A stretch of DNA of 64,000 bases, taken from positions 1 through 64,000 of the forward strand of contig NZ_BOVK01000049.1 of NCBI RefSeq assembly GCF_018403685.1. The letters are read 5' to 3'. A program made the position numbers and the translations under genes. Below the pieces are notes generated by a model. That model was not told the DNA's origin. It made no database searches and saw only the letters and a list, made by a program, of their open reading frames with translations. Each line of letters begins with the position of its first letter. Position 1 is the first letter of the stretch. The DNA is from Xylanibacillus composti (GTDB lineage: Bacteria; Bacillota; Bacilli; Paenibacillales; K13). Positions 17,918 to 27,260 of this stretch are shown here, piece by piece.

Positions 17918-20509
17918 TCAACCCAAAATCGTTAGGCTAGAAATAGGTGACATTTTGAGACGCTCTTTTATCGATAAAGGATCCATTCCATTTTCTCGGT
18001 AGGCTATGATTGCCTTTTCACGCCACATTTCGTCGCCTTCTCCTGGGAAATCAAGGCGCAATCTTCGGATGACGGCAATTGATTCATGTGCCCATTTCAC
18101 GAATGATTCTTGATTCCAGTATGCAACATCTCTAGCGATTGTTACCGCGGCACTCTCCACGGAGTTTGACGGTGAGATAATGACTCGTACAAATTCGGTA
18201 TTTTCCGAGATGCCGGGAACTTTTTTCGATATCCAAGTAGGATGATCATTCGCTTGTCTTACTTTATACAGAGATATAGGTTTTTTCCCATCCGTTTCGG
18301 TGTAGTCTTCGGCGGTCAAACAGAAATCTCCAACAATCCACCAAGGGTCTGGTCCCCCGTCTTCATCGGTGTTATCAGCGTTGTAGCCAAGTAACCGACC
18401 CAAATCAACGTGGGCTCTTTCAAAACGCTTGCTGTCGGTTTGGTCGGCAAGTCCTGATAGAATTTCGTTAACCCGATTTTCGAATTTTCGATCATTCGTA
18501 GTGCCCATTTTATTCAATTCAAACTCTAGTCGTTCTATAAGTACCGGGGTGTATGGATCTTGATCTTCCACATGTCCCAAGGAGTCAAACTCAACTAATT
18601 TTCTCAGCCAGGGTACTGAAGAAGTACAATTGGCAGCTTGATTAAAGCGTTGTTGCGCGATCGCCTTAAAATTTTCGTTTGATTGACTTGCATACCAAGC
18701 GGCGCAGCCGGCTAAATAATACCAAAAGCCCCGGTATCCTTTTAATGCGTCACCACTTAATAGAGATGTTACACGATTAGCATTTTCTAACGCTCTTTCG
18801 TAATCACCCGACCACATCGCTTCTTGGTAAGACAATTCAAATGAAACTGCTTTCTCGAGCACATCAATATTAGGATCAGGAGCTTGTTTTGCTCCTTGTC
18901 TTCTAACGATAATCTGTTGATCAGCAGCCCGCCATTCGGGGCTGTTTTGCTTCAGAAATATTCTGTACATATCAAGGAAATCTTCAACACTATTTGCCTG
19001 TTTAGATTCTTCCCGACCAAAACTTAACTCGGCTTGTAATTCGGGATGATACAACTTTAAATTTTCATGTTGTAACAATCGATTCGAAAGATCTTCACCA
19101 TAGATGCAGACCACAGAATAATCTGTTGCACTACGTGTACAGCGACCAATGGCTTGGACTAGTCGAGTTCTGATTCTTTCTCGGAGAAGCAATTGCGCTG
19201 ACATCCGAGATTCTAAGAATCGTTCTTGTAAATTAGATGCTGAAGGTAATCCCCACATTACTTCCAGTCGGCATTCATCTCCGGCCAGATTAATGCCGTC
19301 ATAACGATTTGCCAAAATGGCAACTGCATTCGTATGGGATGTAAAAGTATGTTTTGTACGTTCTATATCCTCTGCTAAAAACACAGTCCTATCTGTATTG
19401 GTATTAAACCATTCCATTAAATATTTTTCTGATGAGTCGTCTTTAACCAATAGAAGTGCACGTGGTGATTCTTTAACTAAATTTACCATCACCTGGCCCG
19501 ACTCTTCTTTTATCCCTGATGTTTCTGGGAAAAAGAATAAACGACGTCCGATTCCATGCTTATCCCAGCCCTCCGGTGCCTTAATTCGTTCGATATTTCT
19601 ACGACCTGTAATACGTTCCAGTTCACCGCCCGATCCTAATGTAGCAGATAAATATAAACGTTGTTTGGCTGATGAAAATGGAATAAATGTGGTTGAAGGT
19701 GGAATAATAGGACGGATCAATATCTCATTCCAACTGACATACACATGGCACGCGCGCAAGTGGTTTCGCAAAACGCGCCAATCGTACTTCAAACCGTCAA
19801 TTCCCGGCGTAGCTTCATCTAAGAGTGGTATGACTTGAGGAATCAGTTGCGCAAACTTCGGGGTCGGCAATTTTTCAACCCAACCTTTATCATCAGGCGT
19901 AGCTGAATCCGATTTCATTCGCTGATATTGTTCAAGTGGCATAGAATGTTTGAATGTCTCAAGCAACTGGTGGTAGAGATTCCCATGTTCGAAACGGTTA
20001 ACTTGCATAGACCAAAATTTAACGAGATAATTTTCTGCAGCGTGAGCATCGTCTAAAATAATGAAGTTGGGATTATCGAAGAATGGCCCGGAATTAAACA
20101 AGCTACTGTATGTTGTTACCGCGATTGCTTCCCCATCGCGGTAGGCAGCCTTATCGAGTGGATTGTATTTTCTATGTGAACCAGTAAAGGCAATCGGATG
20201 AATGTCGTACTTATTCTTTGCTTCCTCCACAACTTGGTGCACTAATTGCTTAGTTGGGCAAAGATAAACCACGCGTTCATGTTGCATACGTCGCCGATAT
20301 TCTCCTATCAATATACCAATCAAAGTTTTCCCGCTGCCTGTTGGCAATTCCATAGCCACATCGGGAACATTCATTTTCCCTTGGTAAACGCGTAATACAT
20401 CAGCTTGATGGGAAAGCAGACCTTCAATTTTGCGATTTCGTAAATCCAATAATAAGGCTTCCGGACTTTCAATCGATGTCCCACCTTGATAATTTGATTT
20501 GAAACCCAT
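17918..20509 (-). CDS. SF2 DEAD/DEAH-type helicase
   Basis: A protein of 863 residues. An N-terminal SF2 helicase core shows Walker A PTGSGKT (56-62), motif Ia region YLCPTKQLVHQ, motif II LDDAH (about 152-156), and a second RecA domain with the motif VI-like region AIGRCTRSATD (about 450). The second half (about 500-863) is a helical region without a recognised domain. No nuclease motif is visible. It is convergent with the small-gene operon, and its start is about 500 bases from rpsR on the opposite strand. Standalone helicases of this kind occur in defence islands, but this one is not matched to a named system. The ATG at 20509 follows a GGGGGTC-type site on the minus strand. Confidence 0.85.
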   Translation of the reverse strand: MGFKSNYQGGTSIESPEALLLDLRNRKIEGLLSHQADVLRVYQGKMNVPDVAMELPTGSGKTLIGILIGEYRRRMQHERVVYLCPTKQLVHQVVEEAKNKYDIHPIAFTGSHRKYNPLDKAAYRDGEAIAVTTYSSLFNSGPFFDNPNFIILDDAHAAENYLVKFWSMQVNRFEHGNLYHQLLETFKHSMPLEQYQRMKSDSATPDDKGWVEKLPTPKFAQLIPQVIPLLDEATPGIDGLKYDWRVLRNHLRACHVYVSWNEILIRPIIPPSTTFIPFSSAKQRLYLSATLGSGGELERITGRRNIERIKAPEGWDKHGIGRRLFFFPETSGIKEESGQVMVNLVKESPRALLLVKDDSSEKYLMEWFNTNTDRTVFLAEDIERTKHTFTSHTNAVAILANRYDGINLAGDECRLEVMWGLPSASNLQERFLESRMSAQLLLRERIRTRLVQAIGRCTRSATDYSVVCIYGEDLSNRLLQHENLKLYHPELQAELSFGREESKQANSVEDFLDMYRIFLKQNSPEWRAADQQIIVRRQGAKQAPDPNIDVLEKAVSFELSYQEAMWSGDYERALENANRVTSLLSGDALKGYRGFWYYLAGCAAWYASQSNENFKAIAQQRFNQAANCTSSVPWLRKLVEFDSLGHVEDQDPYTPVLIERLEFELNKMGTTNDRKFENRVNEILSGLADQTDSKRFERAHVDLGRLLGYNADNTDEDGGPDPWWIVGDFCLTAEDYTETDGKKPISLYKVRQANDHPTWISKKVPGISENTEFVRVIISPSNSVESAAVTIARDVAYWNQESFVKWAHESIAVIRRLRLDFPGEGDEMWREKAIIAYRENGMDPLSIKERLKMSPISSLTILG

Positions 20510-20836
20510 AGTGACCCCCGCCTAACAAATATTTACTGTTATTATACACCAGGATTGTCCACCGACAAAATAAGGATTGAAAAAAGAGAACTCAGTGAAG
20601 TTGAAAAGCATTTGATTTTTTAAGGTCGGATGTATTATTTTTAGAAAAGTGTATTAGTACGCATAAATTTCTCTTGCAGGTTAAAGTTTATTTATTGATG
20701 TTTTGTTTTTCCTTATTCTGAAACCTTCATTATAATTGAGTCCTTATTATGTTAATTACCTTTGTAGGGTTTATTAATGAAGGAACACAAAATTTTGAGC
20801 TTAGGAGAGACCTTCGAATCGAATCGTGAAAAAAAT

Positions 20837-20865
20837 TTGATTTTCGCTTTGGATTGAGTTATATT
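20837..20865 (+). promoter_or_regulatory. sigma-A promoter for rpsR
   Basis: TTGATT at 20837-20842 and TATATT at 20860-20865 are separated by 17 bases. The transcript would include a hairpin at 20888-20905 (GGCACA / TGTGCC) before rpsR. It probably replaces the rpsF promoter that normally drives rpsR. The rest of 20510-20836 holds nothing I can identify. Confidence 0.6.
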
Positions 20866-20978
20866 ATTACAAGCGACTTTAACAGGTGGCACAAAAAAAT
20901 GTGCCAATCGAAAAATATAGAGAAAAATGCAGTTAAATCAAGGGAATCGGAGTTTGGCACAAGTGTCAGAGTGCAGAA

Positions 20979-20990
20979 CTGCCGTTCTAA
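20979..20990 (+). other. possible 3' end of ssb
   Basis: CTGCCGTTCTAA encodes LPF-stop, the conserved end of single-stranded DNA binding proteins (usually DDLPF). It sits 36 bases before rpsR, where ssb ends in the usual rpsF-ssb-rpsR operon. Upstream codons in this frame do not resemble SSB. The stretch also forms the left arm of a CCGTTC/GAACGG hairpin, so chance is possible. Confidence 0.4.
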
Positions 20991-21026
20991 AGAACGGACT
21001 GGAACTAGGAAGGAGATGAAAAGAAC

Positions 21027-21302
21027 ATGGCATACCAAAAAAGAGAAGGCGGAGAAGAGCGCGGCGAGCGCAGATTCGGCGGCCGTCGCGGTCGCAAGCG
21101 TCGCAAAGTGTGCTACTTCACCGTCAACAAGATCACGCACATCGATTACAAGGATACCGATTTGCTGAAGAAGTTCATCAGCGAGCGCGGCAAGATTCTT
21201 CCTCGTCGTGTAACCGGTACAAGTGCGAAGTATCAGCGTCAACTGACAGTAGCAATCAAGCGTGCCCGCCAAATTGCGCTGTTGCCTTATACAACGGAAT
21301 AA
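21027..21302 (+). CDS. rpsR: 30S ribosomal protein S18
   Basis: A protein of 91 residues with the S18 core: [24 protein letters not shown], then [19 protein letters not shown], then [21 protein letters not shown] (each shown as overlapping parts of the family motif). S18 binds S6 and the 16S central domain in the small subunit. AAGGAGATG precedes the ATG. In most Firmicutes it is the last gene of rpsF-ssb-rpsR; here neither rpsF nor ssb is present upstream and the gene has its own promoter and terminator. Confidence 0.98.
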   Translation: MAYQKREGGEERGERRFGGRRGRKRRKVCYFTVNKITHIDYKDTDLLKKFISERGKILPRRVTGTSAKYQRQLTVAIKRARQIALLPYTTE

Positions 21303-21318
21303 CACAGCCATTGGGAAA

Positions 21319-21350
21319 AGCCAGATTGCTTGCGCAGTCTGGCTTTTTTT
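21319..21350 (+). terminator. rpsR terminator
   Basis: AGCCAGATT at 21319-21327 pairs with AGTCTGGCT at 21336-21344 (one G-T pair), followed by T bases to 21350. Confidence 0.85.
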
Positions 21351-21380
21351 GAATATATGGGGGCGAAAAAAGCGATAAAG

Positions 21381-21785
21381 CTACTCCAGAAACCGACTGC
21401 GAAATTCCGGCTTGGGAAGCATGCAGCTTTCGCTTTTTCCAAACCATTTGTATCGATTGCGGGCGAGGACATCATAGAATAAATTGCGCACTGGTCTCGG
21501 GATGACCAGCAGCCAGGCGCACATGCGCCAAGCTCCGCTCAACTGTTTGCAGATTTGCAAGGCGGCATCGGATTTGTAATACGCTTGATTGTTCTTAATA
21601 AGCACAATGCTATTGATGGAGGAAGGAACTTCATAACGGTCCATCAGCTGCCGGCCTGCATCCCCTTGCTGGGAGGCGAACTGAAAGCAGCCGTTGGGAT
21701 CGCGCTTCAAGATGAATTGGACACTGGCGTTGCAGAAGTTGCATGCGCCATCGAAGAGGATGACTGCTCGATCCTTGCTGTGCAT
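21381..21785 (-). CDS. DCC-family thiol-disulfide oxidoreductase-like protein (DUF393)
   Basis: A protein of 134 residues beginning with the family motif FDGACNFCN (DxxCxxC near residues 11-17), followed by LKRDPNGCFQFASQQ and a later SDAALQI. DUF393 proteins have a thioredoxin-like arrangement, but their substrate is mostly unknown. The gene is on the minus strand, convergent with rpsR and divergent from the MazG-like gene. The start ATG at 21785 has a GGAGG-type site on the minus strand. Confidence 0.88.
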   Translation of the reverse strand: MHSKDRAVILFDGACNFCNASVQFILKRDPNGCFQFASQQGDAGRQLMDRYEVPSSINSIVLIKNNQAYYKSDAALQICKQLSGAWRMCAWLLVIPRPVRNLFYDVLARNRYKWFGKSESCMLPKPEFRSRFLE

Positions 21786-21913
21786 CTGCGTTCCCTCCTA
21801 TCTATACGGAACAGGGTTGATTTTTGAATAGTGTAAACCAGGCAGGAATGTTTGACAAGGGAAGACGAAAAGGCAGCGAATAAGCCGATTGGTAACGGGA
21901 TGACGGCATTTTA

Positions 21914-21922
21914 TGCTATAAT
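21914..21922 (+). promoter_or_regulatory. extended -10 promoter for the MazG-like/yybS/gdpP run
   Basis: TGC followed by TATAAT (21917-21922) forms an extended -10 element. No good -35 is seen at 17 bases, as is usual for extended -10 promoters. It lies 94 bases before the MazG-like start. Confidence 0.5.
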
Positions 21923-22015
21923 TAGGGCCAAAGCATTTGGGAAGGGGAAGTTCCTTGATGCTTGGCAGCCGTGAAGCAAGCGTCACGGAACAACGCGGAT
22001 CGGAGGAGCGATCCT

Positions 22016-22345
22016 ATGAGGGAGCGTTTCGATGTGAACAAAGTGAGTCCGGAAGTGGATTTGGCAAAACGGGCGAAGGTCATCGAATGGTTGAAGACTG
22101 AGGTAGTGGATCAAGTTTCCCGTCTGTTCAAGGGACTGTGGGAAGGAAGCACGGCCAAGATCACTGATAGCCTGGCCAGCATGATTGTCAGCTGCTACAT
22201 ATTGGGCAGAAGATTGGGCGTGCCGTACCACAGCCTCGATGATGCCATCGTCGACAAGTTGAAGAAGCACAAGGAAGAAGGGCACCAGCTCGAAGATTGG
22301 TATCAAGACATCTCGACGCTGGAAAATCATATGCGTAAGAGGTGA
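22016..22345 (+). CDS. MazG-like protein
   Basis: A helical protein of 109 residues. It shows the MazG-like pattern: LAKRAKVIEWLKTEVVDQVSRLFKGLWEGS, then a long helix IVSCYILGRRLGVPYHSLDD (each part under the family). It is shorter than true MazG nucleoside triphosphate pyrophosphohydrolases, and the metal-binding acidic set is incomplete, so activity is doubtful. The ATG at 22016 has GGAGGAG 8 bases upstream; a longer open frame to 21962 lacks a site. It is followed 4 bases later by yybS and is conserved in this position in Paenibacillus relatives as far as I know. Confidence 0.75.
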   Translation: MRERFDVNKVSPEVDLAKRAKVIEWLKTEVVDQVSRLFKGLWEGSTAKITDSLASMIVSCYILGRRLGVPYHSLDDAIVDKLKKHKEEGHQLEDWYQDISTLENHMRKR

Positions 22346-22349
22346 AACT

Positions 22350-23261
22350 GTGCGAAAGAACGGAGTCCCCTTGCTATGGGGCATGATTTGGGTCTTCTTG
22401 TTGATGGCGTCCTTTACGCCATTCGTGATCGTAGCATTTCCGTTTATGATGATCCCGGCAATTGTCCTGTATGGGGAGCGGGGAAGGAATACCTTTGCGA
22501 TTGTTACACTGGCAGTGGCAGCAGTTGCCGGGTTGTTCGTCAGCGCATTCGGCCCATTCGTCGTGATGCTGACGTGGGCGATACTCGGATTTTTCGCTGT
22601 GCCGTCAGCGGTTATGGGACGGGGGTATCATCAGAAGAAGTCGGCACGCAGTGTCATAACGGGCGGCGTGTTGGCTTTGATTGCCATGCAGCTCGTGTTG
22701 TTTGTGCTGCTTTTTTCCGCCTATCCGAATCTGACATCGGATTTCCGCCAGTATCTGAAGGACAGCATGGATACGATGCCGGCCTTTATCACGGTGGAGC
22801 TGGGGGACGCGTATATTGACAGATCGGTAGATATGATGATTCAGATGATCCCTTTCTATATGTTGGCGCTCGCCGGCTTTTATACGCTGATCAGTCACGC
22901 CTTTGCGCGGCGCATTCTTGATTCTCGCGGGCATGCCGTACCCGGGCTGCCGCCTTTGCATACGTGGCGCTTGCCGAGGTCATGGGTTTGGTACTACTTG
23001 ATTGTTCTCTTGATCGGCATGTTCTGGAATATGGAGAGCGATTCGTTTCTGACGGCCGTTTATCATAATTTGTATCCGCTTCTGCTGTTGGTATTCTCTG
23101 TACAAGCGATCTCGTTCCTGAGGTTCATGACCAAGGAAAGAAAATGGAATCGGGCCATTCCGATTCTCGGCATTGTGGTGGGGCTGTTGATGCCCCAGGT
23201 TCTCAGCTTGCTCGGAGTGATGGATACAGCGTTTCCCCTTCGAGACAGGATGAAAAAATAG
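22350..23261 (+). CDS. yybS: YybS family membrane protein (DUF2232)
   Basis: A polytopic protein of 303 residues with about eight hydrophobic helices, DUF2232 type. It starts at GTG 22350 after AGAGGTGA. The family is located next to gdpP in Bacillales and is a probable partner in the same operon. No function is established; a transporter-like or ECF S-component-like role has been proposed from its topology. The next gene starts 21 bases downstream. Confidence 0.85.
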   Translation: MRKNGVPLLWGMIWVFLLMASFTPFVIVAFPFMMIPAIVLYGERGRNTFAIVTLAVAAVAGLFVSAFGPFVVMLTWAILGFFAVPSAVMGRGYHQKKSARSVITGGVLALIAMQLVLFVLLFSAYPNLTSDFRQYLKDSMDTMPAFITVELGDAYIDRSVDMMIQMIPFYMLALAGFYTLISHAFARRILDSRGHAVPGLPPLHTWRLPRSWVWYYLIVLLIGMFWNMESDSFLTAVYHNLYPLLLLVFSVQAISFLRFMTKERKWNRAIPILGIVVGLLMPQVLSLLGVMDTAFPLRDRMKK

Positions 23262-23282
23262 TCAGGGTGGTGGCTCGTTGAT

Positions 23283-25244
23283 ATGCCGAAGTTTTTGCTT
23301 CGCAGGTGGCGCGGACTCCCGATCATGGCAGGACTCATCCTGCTGACGCTGTTCACGGCTGCGCTGTTTTTCTTACATTGGTGGGCCGGGCTGGCGGCAT
23401 TGCTTGCGGTCGGCGTGCTCATCTACTATGTGCTCGCAGCTGAGCAGGCTTTTTACAAAGAATTGAATGACTACATTATGACGTTGACGCATCGGGTAAA
23501 AAAAGCAGGCGCAGAGGTCGTGCAGGAGCTGCCGATCGGGATGATCGTGTACAACGAGGAAAAAGCCATTGAATGGCATAACCCGTATGTTGGGAAGATA
23601 TTCGATCAGGAATCCATTGCGGGGGAACTGCTGGCGGATGTGCTCCCCTCGCTGAAATCGGTGAAGGACAAGGAAGAAGAAATCCACGTGACGGTAGGGG
23701 AAGAACATTATCTTTGCATGGTGCGTCCGGAGGATCGCCTGATCTATCTGTACAACATTACGGATTATACGGTTCTGGCCAAGCGGTATGAGGAGGAGCG
23801 GCTGGCTATTGGCATCCTGATGCTGGACAATCTCGACGAAGTGACGCAAGGCATGGACGATCAGTCGCGGAGCTTGCTGCTGGCCAAGGTGATCGGGGCT
23901 ATTACGGAATGGGCCAATGAAAACCATATCTTCATACGCCGCAGCGCGTCCGACCGGTTCTTCATCCTGATGCATGCCAAAACGCTGAAGAAAATCGAGC
24001 AATCGAAGTTTGACATTCTGGATGAGGTTCGCGATTTGACCGGAGACTTGAAGCTACCGCTTACTCTCAGCATCGGGATCGCTACCGGCGCGGATCAGCT
24101 GCCGGAGCTCGGCTCTCTTGCGCAATCGAGTCTGGATGTTGCTTTGGGACGCGGCGGAGACCAGGCGGCTGTGAAGTCTGGACAGCGGCTTTCCTTCTAC
24201 GGGGGAAGATCCAATGCGGTCGAGAAGCGGACGCGTGTCCGGGCGCGGGTGATTTCCCATGCGCTGCGCGATCTGATGAAGGAAAGCGACAAGGTGATCA
24301 TTATGGGTCACCGTTATCCCGATATGGATTCCATGGGTGCGGCAGTTGGCGTACTGAAGATGGCCCAGCTGTGCGGCAAGGAAGGCTACATCGTGCTGGA
24401 GGGGGACAATCCTTCCATCCATCGCATGCTGCGGGAATTGGAGCAGCATGAGTCGATTCAGAAGTGGATGATTACGCCGGAGCAGGCGCTGTCCATCACG
24501 CATCAGCGGTCACTGGCAGTCGTTGTCGACACTCACAAGTCCTCGATGGTCGCGGAGCCCAAGCTGCTGCAGCAAACTGGTCGCATTGTGGTGATCGACC
24601 ACCACCGCCGCGGCGAGGAATTTATTGATGATGCTGTTTTGATCTATATTGAGCCTTATGCGTCTTCGACTTGCGAGCTCGTGACGGAGCTGCTGCAGTA
24701 CTTGCAGGATCGCCTGTCTATGGAGCCCATTGAGGCGACATCGCTCCTTGCCGGCATTGTGGTAGATACGAAAAGCTTCTCCTTGCGCACAGGCGCCCGC
24801 ACTTTCGAGGCGGCATCCTTCTTGAGAAGGAATGGTGCGGATTCCGCACAAGTGCAGCAAATGCTCAAGGAGGATTTGGACGAGTTCATCGAGAAGTCAG
24901 AGATTATCAAGCACACGGAAATATGGGATCCGTGCATGGCGGTCTGCGCGGCGGAAGACGAACACAAGTATTCCCAGTTGCTCATTGCCAAGGTGGCTGA
25001 TACGTTATTGAATATGACGGATATTGCCGCATCCTTCGTGATTGCGGAACGGCCGGACGGCCTGATAGGGATTAGCGCCCGCTCCTTAGGCAAAGTCAAT
25101 GTCCAGGTAATCATGGAGCAGCTTGGCGGCGGAGGCCATCTGACCAATGCGGCTGCGCAGCTGGAGGGCACCATTGCCGAGGCGAAAGCGGAGCTGAAGC
25201 GTGTGCTGCAAGAAATGGATATCAGAGAGGGGTTATCGGAATGA
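23283..25244 (+). CDS. gdpP: cyclic-di-AMP phosphodiesterase GdpP
   Basis: A protein of 653 residues. It hydrolyses c-di-AMP to pApA and so controls osmolyte and wall homeostasis and beta-lactam tolerance. Two N-terminal membrane helices (about 13-55) are followed by a PAS-like domain (about 75-150), a degenerate GGDEF domain (about 165-310), then DHH and DHHA1 domains. The DHH metal site is visible in [11 protein letters not shown] (from about residue 342), VVDTHK and IDHHRRG (Asp439-His440-His441). The DHHA1 end has [15 protein letters not shown]. Its stop overlaps the rplI start by 4 bases. Confidence 0.97.
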   Translation: MPKFLLRRWRGLPIMAGLILLTLFTAALFFLHWWAGLAALLAVGVLIYYVLAAEQAFYKELNDYIMTLTHRVKKAGAEVVQELPIGMIVYNEEKAIEWHNPYVGKIFDQESIAGELLADVLPSLKSVKDKEEEIHVTVGEEHYLCMVRPEDRLIYLYNITDYTVLAKRYEEERLAIGILMLDNLDEVTQGMDDQSRSLLLAKVIGAITEWANENHIFIRRSASDRFFILMHAKTLKKIEQSKFDILDEVRDLTGDLKLPLTLSIGIATGADQLPELGSLAQSSLDVALGRGGDQAAVKSGQRLSFYGGRSNAVEKRTRVRARVISHALRDLMKESDKVIIMGHRYPDMDSMGAAVGVLKMAQLCGKEGYIVLEGDNPSIHRMLRELEQHESIQKWMITPEQALSITHQRSLAVVVDTHKSSMVAEPKLLQQTGRIVVIDHHRRGEEFIDDAVLIYIEPYASSTCELVTELLQYLQDRLSMEPIEATSLLAGIVVDTKSFSLRTGARTFEAASFLRRNGADSAQVQQMLKEDLDEFIEKSEIIKHTEIWDPCMAVCAAEDEHKYSQLLIAKVADTLLNMTDIAASFVIAERPDGLIGISARSLGKVNVQVIMEQLGGGGHLTNAAAQLEGTIAEAKAELKRVLQEMDIREGLSE

Positions 25245-25687
25245 AGGTAATTTTACTGCAGGATGTCAAAGGACAGGGCAAAAAAGGCGAGGTCAAAAAT
25301 GTTTCCGAGGGCTACGCCCGCAACTTTTTGTTCCCGAGGGGCTTGGCGGCAGAGGCCAATGCCAGCAACATGAAGCAGCTGGATCATCAGAAGAAGGCTG
25401 CTGACGTGCGCAAGGAGAAGGAGCAGGAGCAGGCGGAGGAGCTGGCGAAGAAGCTGGAATCCCTTAAGATCGAAATCCGCGCCAAGTCCGGGGAGGGCGG
25501 TCGTCTGTTCGGTTCGATCACGAGCAAGCAGATCGCCGAGGAACTGGCTGCGAAGAAGATCAAGATCGACAAGCGGAAGATCCAGCTCGATGAGCCGATT
25601 CGCTCTCTCGGCGTAACGCAGGTGCCGGTCAAGCTGCATCCGAATGTGACTGGTACGATCCATGTTCATGTTGTCGAGGAAGCTTGA
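25241..25687 (+). CDS. rplI: 50S ribosomal protein L9
   Basis: A protein of 148 residues with the N-terminal L9 signature [18 protein letters not shown] and [13 protein letters not shown], a long central helix (about 40-75) and the C-terminal 23S rRNA-binding domain. It binds near the L1 stalk base. The start overlaps the gdpP stop in ATGA, so L9 translation is coupled to GdpP. dnaB follows after 49 bases. Confidence 0.98.
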   Translation: MKVILLQDVKGQGKKGEVKNVSEGYARNFLFPRGLAAEANASNMKQLDHQKKAADVRKEKEQEQAEELAKKLESLKIEIRAKSGEGGRLFGSITSKQIAEELAAKKIKIDKRKIQLDEPIRSLGVTQVPVKLHPNVTGTIHVHVVEEA

Positions 25688-25736
25688 GAGCTGACTAAAT
25701 CGCAGGCAAGTTGTCCAGATTAAAGGAGACGTCCAG

Positions 25737-27098
25737 ATGAATGAAAGCATGTTGTTTGATCGCACGCCCCCGCAGAACGTAGAAGCCGAGCAGGCCGTGC
25801 TGGGGGCGATCCTGCTCGATGGCGAGGCGTTGGTGACCGCGATGGAGCGGCTGCAGCCGGAGGACTTCTACCGGGCTTCGCATCAATCGATCTACGAGGC
25901 GATGCTGGAGCTTGCTGAAGAGCAGGAGCCGGTCGATCTGGTCACGTTGACGGCCAGATTGAAGGACAAGCAGCTGCTGGAGGAAATCGGCGGCATCACC
26001 TACTTGACCGAGCTGGCGAATGCCGTGCCTACTGCAGCCAATGTGGACTATTATGCAAGATTGATCGAGGAGAAGTCTCTGTTGCGCAGACTTATTCGGG
26101 CGGCCACGCAAATTGCCAGCAGCGGTTATGCCAGCGAGGAAGATGTGACATCGCTGCTCAGCGATGCAGAGATGCGCATCATGGAAATCGCCAACCGCAA
26201 GAAGAGCAGCGGGTTTATCGCCATTCGCGATGTGGTCATGGAAGTGTTCGAGCGTGTGGAATTCCTTAACCAGAACAAGGGCGGCACAACGGGCATCCCT
26301 TCCGGCTTCCCGGATCTGGATAAGATGACCTCCGGCTTCCAGCGCAGCGATTTGATCATCGTCGCGGCGCGTCCCTCGGTCGGCAAGACCGCCTTTGCCT
26401 TGAACATTGCGCAAAATGTCGGGGTCCGCGCGAAGGAAACGGTCGCTATCTTCAGTCTGGAGATGTCGGCGGCGCAGCTGGTGCAGCGGATGGTGTGCGC
26501 AGAGTCCAATGTGGATGCGGGACGCATGCGAACCGGATATCTGGAGGGCGACGACTGGGAGAAGCTGACGATGGCGATCGGCACCTTGTCCGAGGCGAGC
26601 ATCTATATTGACGATTCGCCGTCGATTACCGTGGCCGACATTCGGGCGAAGTGCAGAAGGCTGAAGAAGGAAAAGGGTCTCGGCATGATTCTGATTGACT
26701 ACCTGCAGCTGATCCAGGGACGGGGCAAAGGGGACAACCGGCAGCAGGAGGTTTCGGAAATCTCGAGAACCTTGAAGCAGATCGCCAGGGAGCTGGAGGT
26801 GCCTGTCATAGCCTTGTCCCAGCTCAGCCGGGGCGTTGAGCAGCGGCAGGACAAGCGCCCGATGATGAGCGACCTGCGGGAATCCGGTTCGATCGAGCAG
26901 GATGCGGATATTGTCGCTTTCCTCTATCGCGATGATTATTACGATCAGGAGTCCGAGAAGAAAAACATCATCGAAATCATCATCTCCAAGCAGCGGAACG
27001 GACCAGTTGGCACGGTGGAGCTGGTGTTCCTCAAAAATTACAATAAATTCGTCAGTCTGGACCGTTCTCACGCCAATATGGCGGAAGCGGCAGGATAA
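25737..27098 (+). CDS. dnaB: replicative DNA helicase DnaB
   Basis: A protein of 453 residues (named dnaC in Bacillus subtilis). The N-terminal primase-interacting domain (about 10-120) is followed by a RecA-like ATPase domain with Walker A ARPSVGKTAF (about 211-220), Walker B MILIDYLQLI and the DnaB signature RESGSIEQDADIVAFLYR. It unwinds DNA at the fork as a hexamer. AAAGGAG precedes the ATG by 9 bases. There is no intein. It ends before a hairpin and the purA promoter. Confidence 0.98.
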   Translation: MNESMLFDRTPPQNVEAEQAVLGAILLDGEALVTAMERLQPEDFYRASHQSIYEAMLELAEEQEPVDLVTLTARLKDKQLLEEIGGITYLTELANAVPTAANVDYYARLIEEKSLLRRLIRAATQIASSGYASEEDVTSLLSDAEMRIMEIANRKKSSGFIAIRDVVMEVFERVEFLNQNKGGTTGIPSGFPDLDKMTSGFQRSDLIIVAARPSVGKTAFALNIAQNVGVRAKETVAIFSLEMSAAQLVQRMVCAESNVDAGRMRTGYLEGDDWEKLTMAIGTLSEASIYIDDSPSITVADIRAKCRRLKKEKGLGMILIDYLQLIQGRGKGDNRQQEVSEISRTLKQIARELEVPVIALSQLSRGVEQRQDKRPMMSDLRESGSIEQDADIVAFLYRDDYYDQESEKKNIIEIIISKQRNGPVGTVELVFLKNYNKFVSLDRSHANMAEAAG

Positions 27099-27122
27099 TG
27101 ATGAGAATAATAGTGTAAATTC

Positions 27123-27161
27123 CGAACGATTGAATGTACAGGCATTTGATCGTTCGTTTTT
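27123..27161 (+). terminator. dnaB terminator
   Basis: CGAACGAT at 27123-27130 pairs with ATCGTTCG at 27149-27156, followed by TTTTT. It overlaps the approach to the purA promoter, separating the two units. Confidence 0.7.
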
Positions 27162-27162
27162 A

Positions 27163-27191
27163 TTGACTTTCAAGTGAGCGACTGCTACACT
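27163..27191 (+). promoter_or_regulatory. purA promoter
   Basis: TTGACT at 27163-27168 and TACACT at 27186-27191 with exact 17-base spacing. The leader to the purA ATG is about 63 bases. No riboswitch fold is visible. Confidence 0.65.
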
Positions 27192-27260
27192 AAAATTGCT
27201 GCCTGCAACCGGGCGGACATTCCAGGAGCGCGAAGGCTCCCTGAGCGAGGGGATTTATCC

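Noticed and set aside
25695-27173. 492-codon open frame on the minus strand opposite dnaB
   Set aside because: It mirrors dnaB codon for codon, has a shadow composition rich in His/Gln/Arg and Leu, and no ribosome site. It is a by-product of the codon bias of dnaB.
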